Shown here piece after piece: positions 62,652 through 64,000 of a stretch of DNA of 64,000 nt. Positions within the stretch are counted from its first letter, which is position 1; every line of letters starts with the position of its first letter. Origin of the DNA: an uncultured Opitutia bacterium (lineage in GTDB: Bacteria > Verrucomicrobiota > Verrucomicrobiia > Opitutales > Opitutaceae); contig CAIKHO010000074.1 in the NCBI GenBank assembly GCA_903827245.1, forward strand, positions 1-64,000. The letters run 5' to 3'. The notes under the pieces are model-generated. The model was not told where the DNA came from, did not search any database, and worked only from the letters and a program-made list of their open reading frames with translations. The position numbers were made by a program, and so were the translations under genes.

Positions 62652-62756
62652 ATTTTTTGGCCACGGATTGCACGGATGGGCACACATAGAAACCCGTGCA
62701 TCCAGTCCATGCTGTGTTCCTTCCATCTGTGCCCATCTGTGTAATCAGTGGCCCAA
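62652..62756. repeat. Word-like inverted repeat between DUF971 gene and hisI
   Basis: Left arm TTTTTGGCCACGGATTGCAC (from 62653) and GGATGGGCACACATAG pair with right-arm segments ATCTGTGCCCATCTGTGT and AATCAGTGGCCC (to 62754). It is an imperfect palindrome of about 105 bases that fills most of the spacer. Confidence 0.75.
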
Positions 62757-62803
62757 ATCCAACTTCCTGTTAAGGTACATCTGCCTTTAACCTCTCCCTT
62801 CCC

Positions 62804-63271
62804 ATGTCCTCCTTCGTCTTTCCCGCCCGCACCACGACCGCCGAGGTCGAGCTCGGCACCACCCTGCAGCCGAAATTCGGCGCCGACGGCCTGATCCCCT
62901 GCATCACGCAAGATGCGACCAGCGGCGAGGTCCTGATGTTCGCGTTCATGAACGCCGAGTCGCTCGCGCACACCCTGAAGACGAAAAAAGCCACCTATTG
63001 GAGCCGGTCGCGCAACAAAATCTGGGTCAAGGGCGAGGAATCCGGCAATGTGCAGGTCGTGAAGGATGTCCTGACCGACTGCGACCAGGACGTGATTTTG
63101 ATCAAGGTCGACCAGACCGGCTCGGCCGGCGCGGCCTGCCACAACGGCTACAAGTCCTGTTTCTACCGCAAGGTGGCCCCGGGGGCAAACGCCGGCGACA
63201 ACGCGTCCCTCAAGCTCGAATTCGCCGCCCAGCGCCTCTTCGATCCGGCCACCGTCTACAAGAAAAAGTAG
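62804..63271 (+). CDS. hisI: Phosphoribosyl-AMP cyclohydrolase
   Basis: A 155-residue enzyme of histidine synthesis that opens the ring of [45 protein letters not shown] and [14 protein letters not shown] are family blocks. The zinc/magnesium site is complete: [14 protein letters not shown] and [13 protein letters not shown]. The C-terminal PR-ATP pyrophosphatase domain (HisE) found in fused versions is absent. It is isolated from other his genes here. Confidence 0.93.
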   Translation: MSSFVFPARTTTAEVELGTTLQPKFGADGLIPCITQDATSGEVLMFAFMNAESLAHTLKTKKATYWSRSRNKIWVKGEESGNVQVVKDVLTDCDQDVILIKVDQTGSAGAACHNGYKSCFYRKVAPGANAGDNASLKLEFAAQRLFDPATVYKKK

Positions 63272-63379
63272 ATTGCGAGCATCCTCCATTGAGGTTCGCG
63301 CATTAAACTCATGAAGAGGTCCGGCACCTTCGCCAGTCTGATGCGCAAGACTCTATAAGCGGGGTCCATGCAGCCGCGG

Positions 63380-63450
63380 GTAGCAGCCGACGTGAGGAGG
63401 CTGGTTTGAGGTGAGTCAGCAAACCCAGCCTTCTCACGTCGGTTGCTATC
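63380..63450. repeat. 70-bp palindromic repeat family A, copy 4
   Basis: It begins GTAGCAGCCGACGTGAGGAG, identical to copy 1 through GGCTGGTTTGAGGTGA, and ends TTCTCACGTCGGTTGCTAT. It lies in the gap 63272-63702 between hisI and the response-regulator gene; the rest of the gap holds no gene I can identify. Confidence 0.9.
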
Positions 63451-63702
63451 GGCATCACGATGGCTCAGCTATCAGGAAACAGCCCTTATTCGTCGTTCCA
63501 TGGAGGGAGCCGGGCGGGGTATTTTTTCCGTCAGGTTGCGTAAATGGGCCGACAATCGCGGGTAAATTCGACGCAAGAAGTTCGCGGGCCAATGTCATAG
63601 GCAGGTTAGTGTTATTCCCCGCCGAAGGGTAAGGCTAAGCCCCGTGGAAATGGTCAGTGAATGCGCGCAGGCCTTTTGCGCGTATCGCGACCGACACCTT
63701 TC

Positions 63703-64000
63703 ATGGAGCCACCATTTTCCTCTTTAGCGCCCGTTCCTCCGCCCGCAGCGACGCCTTGGATCCTGATCGTTGACGACGAAGCAGCCCTGCTCAACCTCAT
63801 CGAGACCATCCTCCAGGCCGAGGGCTGGACCACGTTCCTGGCCGACAGCGGCGAAAAGGCCTTGGCCGCCCTCAAGGCCGCAAAACATCCGCCCGCCGTC
63901 TTCATCTGCGATGTCATGATGCCGCGGATCGATGGGCTGGAATTGACGCGCCGGATGCTCACGCGGGTTCCAAAGCTCAAGGTCATCCTCATCAGCGGGC
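63703..64000 (+). CDS. Response-regulator receiver protein, N-terminal part (runs off right edge)
   Basis: Plus-strand codons from ATG 63703 read MEPPFSSLAPVPPPAATPWI then LIVDDEAALLNLIETILQAE and continue open to the edge. The receiver pattern is clear: acidic pair in VDDE, phospho-acceptor in VFICDVMMPRIDGLEL, and KVILISG as the Thr/Ser-bearing strand. About 99 residues are visible. An in-frame ATG at 63661 is an alternative start. The output domain lies outside the window, so its role cannot be stated. It is unrelated in position to the earlier two-component pair. Confidence 0.85.
   Translation, partial: MEPPFSSLAPVPPPAATPWILIVDDEAALLNLIETILQAEGWTTFLADSGEKALAALKAAKHPPAVFICDVMMPRIDGLELTRRMLTRVPKLKVILISG

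Noticed and set aside
63272-63702. Possible riboswitch or small RNA before the receiver gene
   Set aside because: Scanned for c-di-GMP and other common riboswitch cores; only short chance matches such as GACGCAAG were found, without the paired elements.

Overview
This is a high-GC bacterial chromosome segment, most consistent with the Opitutaceae branch of Verrucomicrobiota. That placement is an inference from the division/cell-wall (dcw) cluster layout with a MurC-MurB fusion, the character of the proteins, and abundant long palindromic intergenic repeats; no rRNA or other direct taxonomic marker is present. No tRNA, rRNA, CRISPR array, phage or plasmid module was found.

Layout. 1-145: end of an IS3-family insertion sequence, followed by a decayed stretch holding a remnant of a sugar-phosphate transferase. 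0.7-9.4 kb: a multi-pass membrane protein, then housekeeping and redox genes (quinone-reductase-like MDR protein, rluE, nitroreductase, old-yellow-enzyme, osmC, SBF-type symporter, murJ). 9.4-16 kb: a phosphotransacetylase split into two genes, an FmdB zinc-ribbon protein with a membrane partner, ispA, a small hypothetical gene and a GNAT gene. 15-21 kb: a gap-pgk-tpiA glycolytic block and a GH13 alpha-glucan debranching enzyme. 21-25 kb: mnmA (with an in-frame palindromic insertion), a FUSC-family membrane protein and a TPR lipoprotein.

25.2-49.5 kb, all on the minus strand, is a nearly complete dcw cluster read as mraZ - orf79 - rsmH - ftsL - ftsI - murE - murF - mraY - murD - LysM lipoprotein - ftsW - murG - murC/murB fusion - ddl - ftsQ - ftsA - ftsZ, followed by obgE, a GspE N-domain-like protein, a GspE/PilB-type ATPase interrupted by two in-frame TAG codons, a DUF899 protein and the TPR lipoprotein. 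Many genes are separated by a few bases or overlap (ATGA/GTGA), so most of this is probably one or a few long transcripts. Four perfectly 10-bp-phased TGGG repeats lie just upstream of mraZ and look like the MraZ operator.

49.8-64 kb: an ECF sigma/anti-sigma pair divergent from a Tat-exported metallophosphoesterase, a DUF2231 membrane protein and a cytochrome c; a TPR protein; PPK2; a Na+/H+ antiporter-like protein with a CLC chloride transporter; a two-component system; a type-II NADH dehydrogenase; a DUF971 protein; hisI; and the start of a response regulator that runs off the right end.

The most notable signals are the doubly amber-interrupted secretion ATPase, an FtsZ whose T7 loop lacks the second conserved Asp, the MurC-MurB fusion with Cys at the MurB general-acid position, the split Pta, a 70-bp palindromic repeat family with four copies, and a palindrome accommodated inside the mnmA coding sequence.
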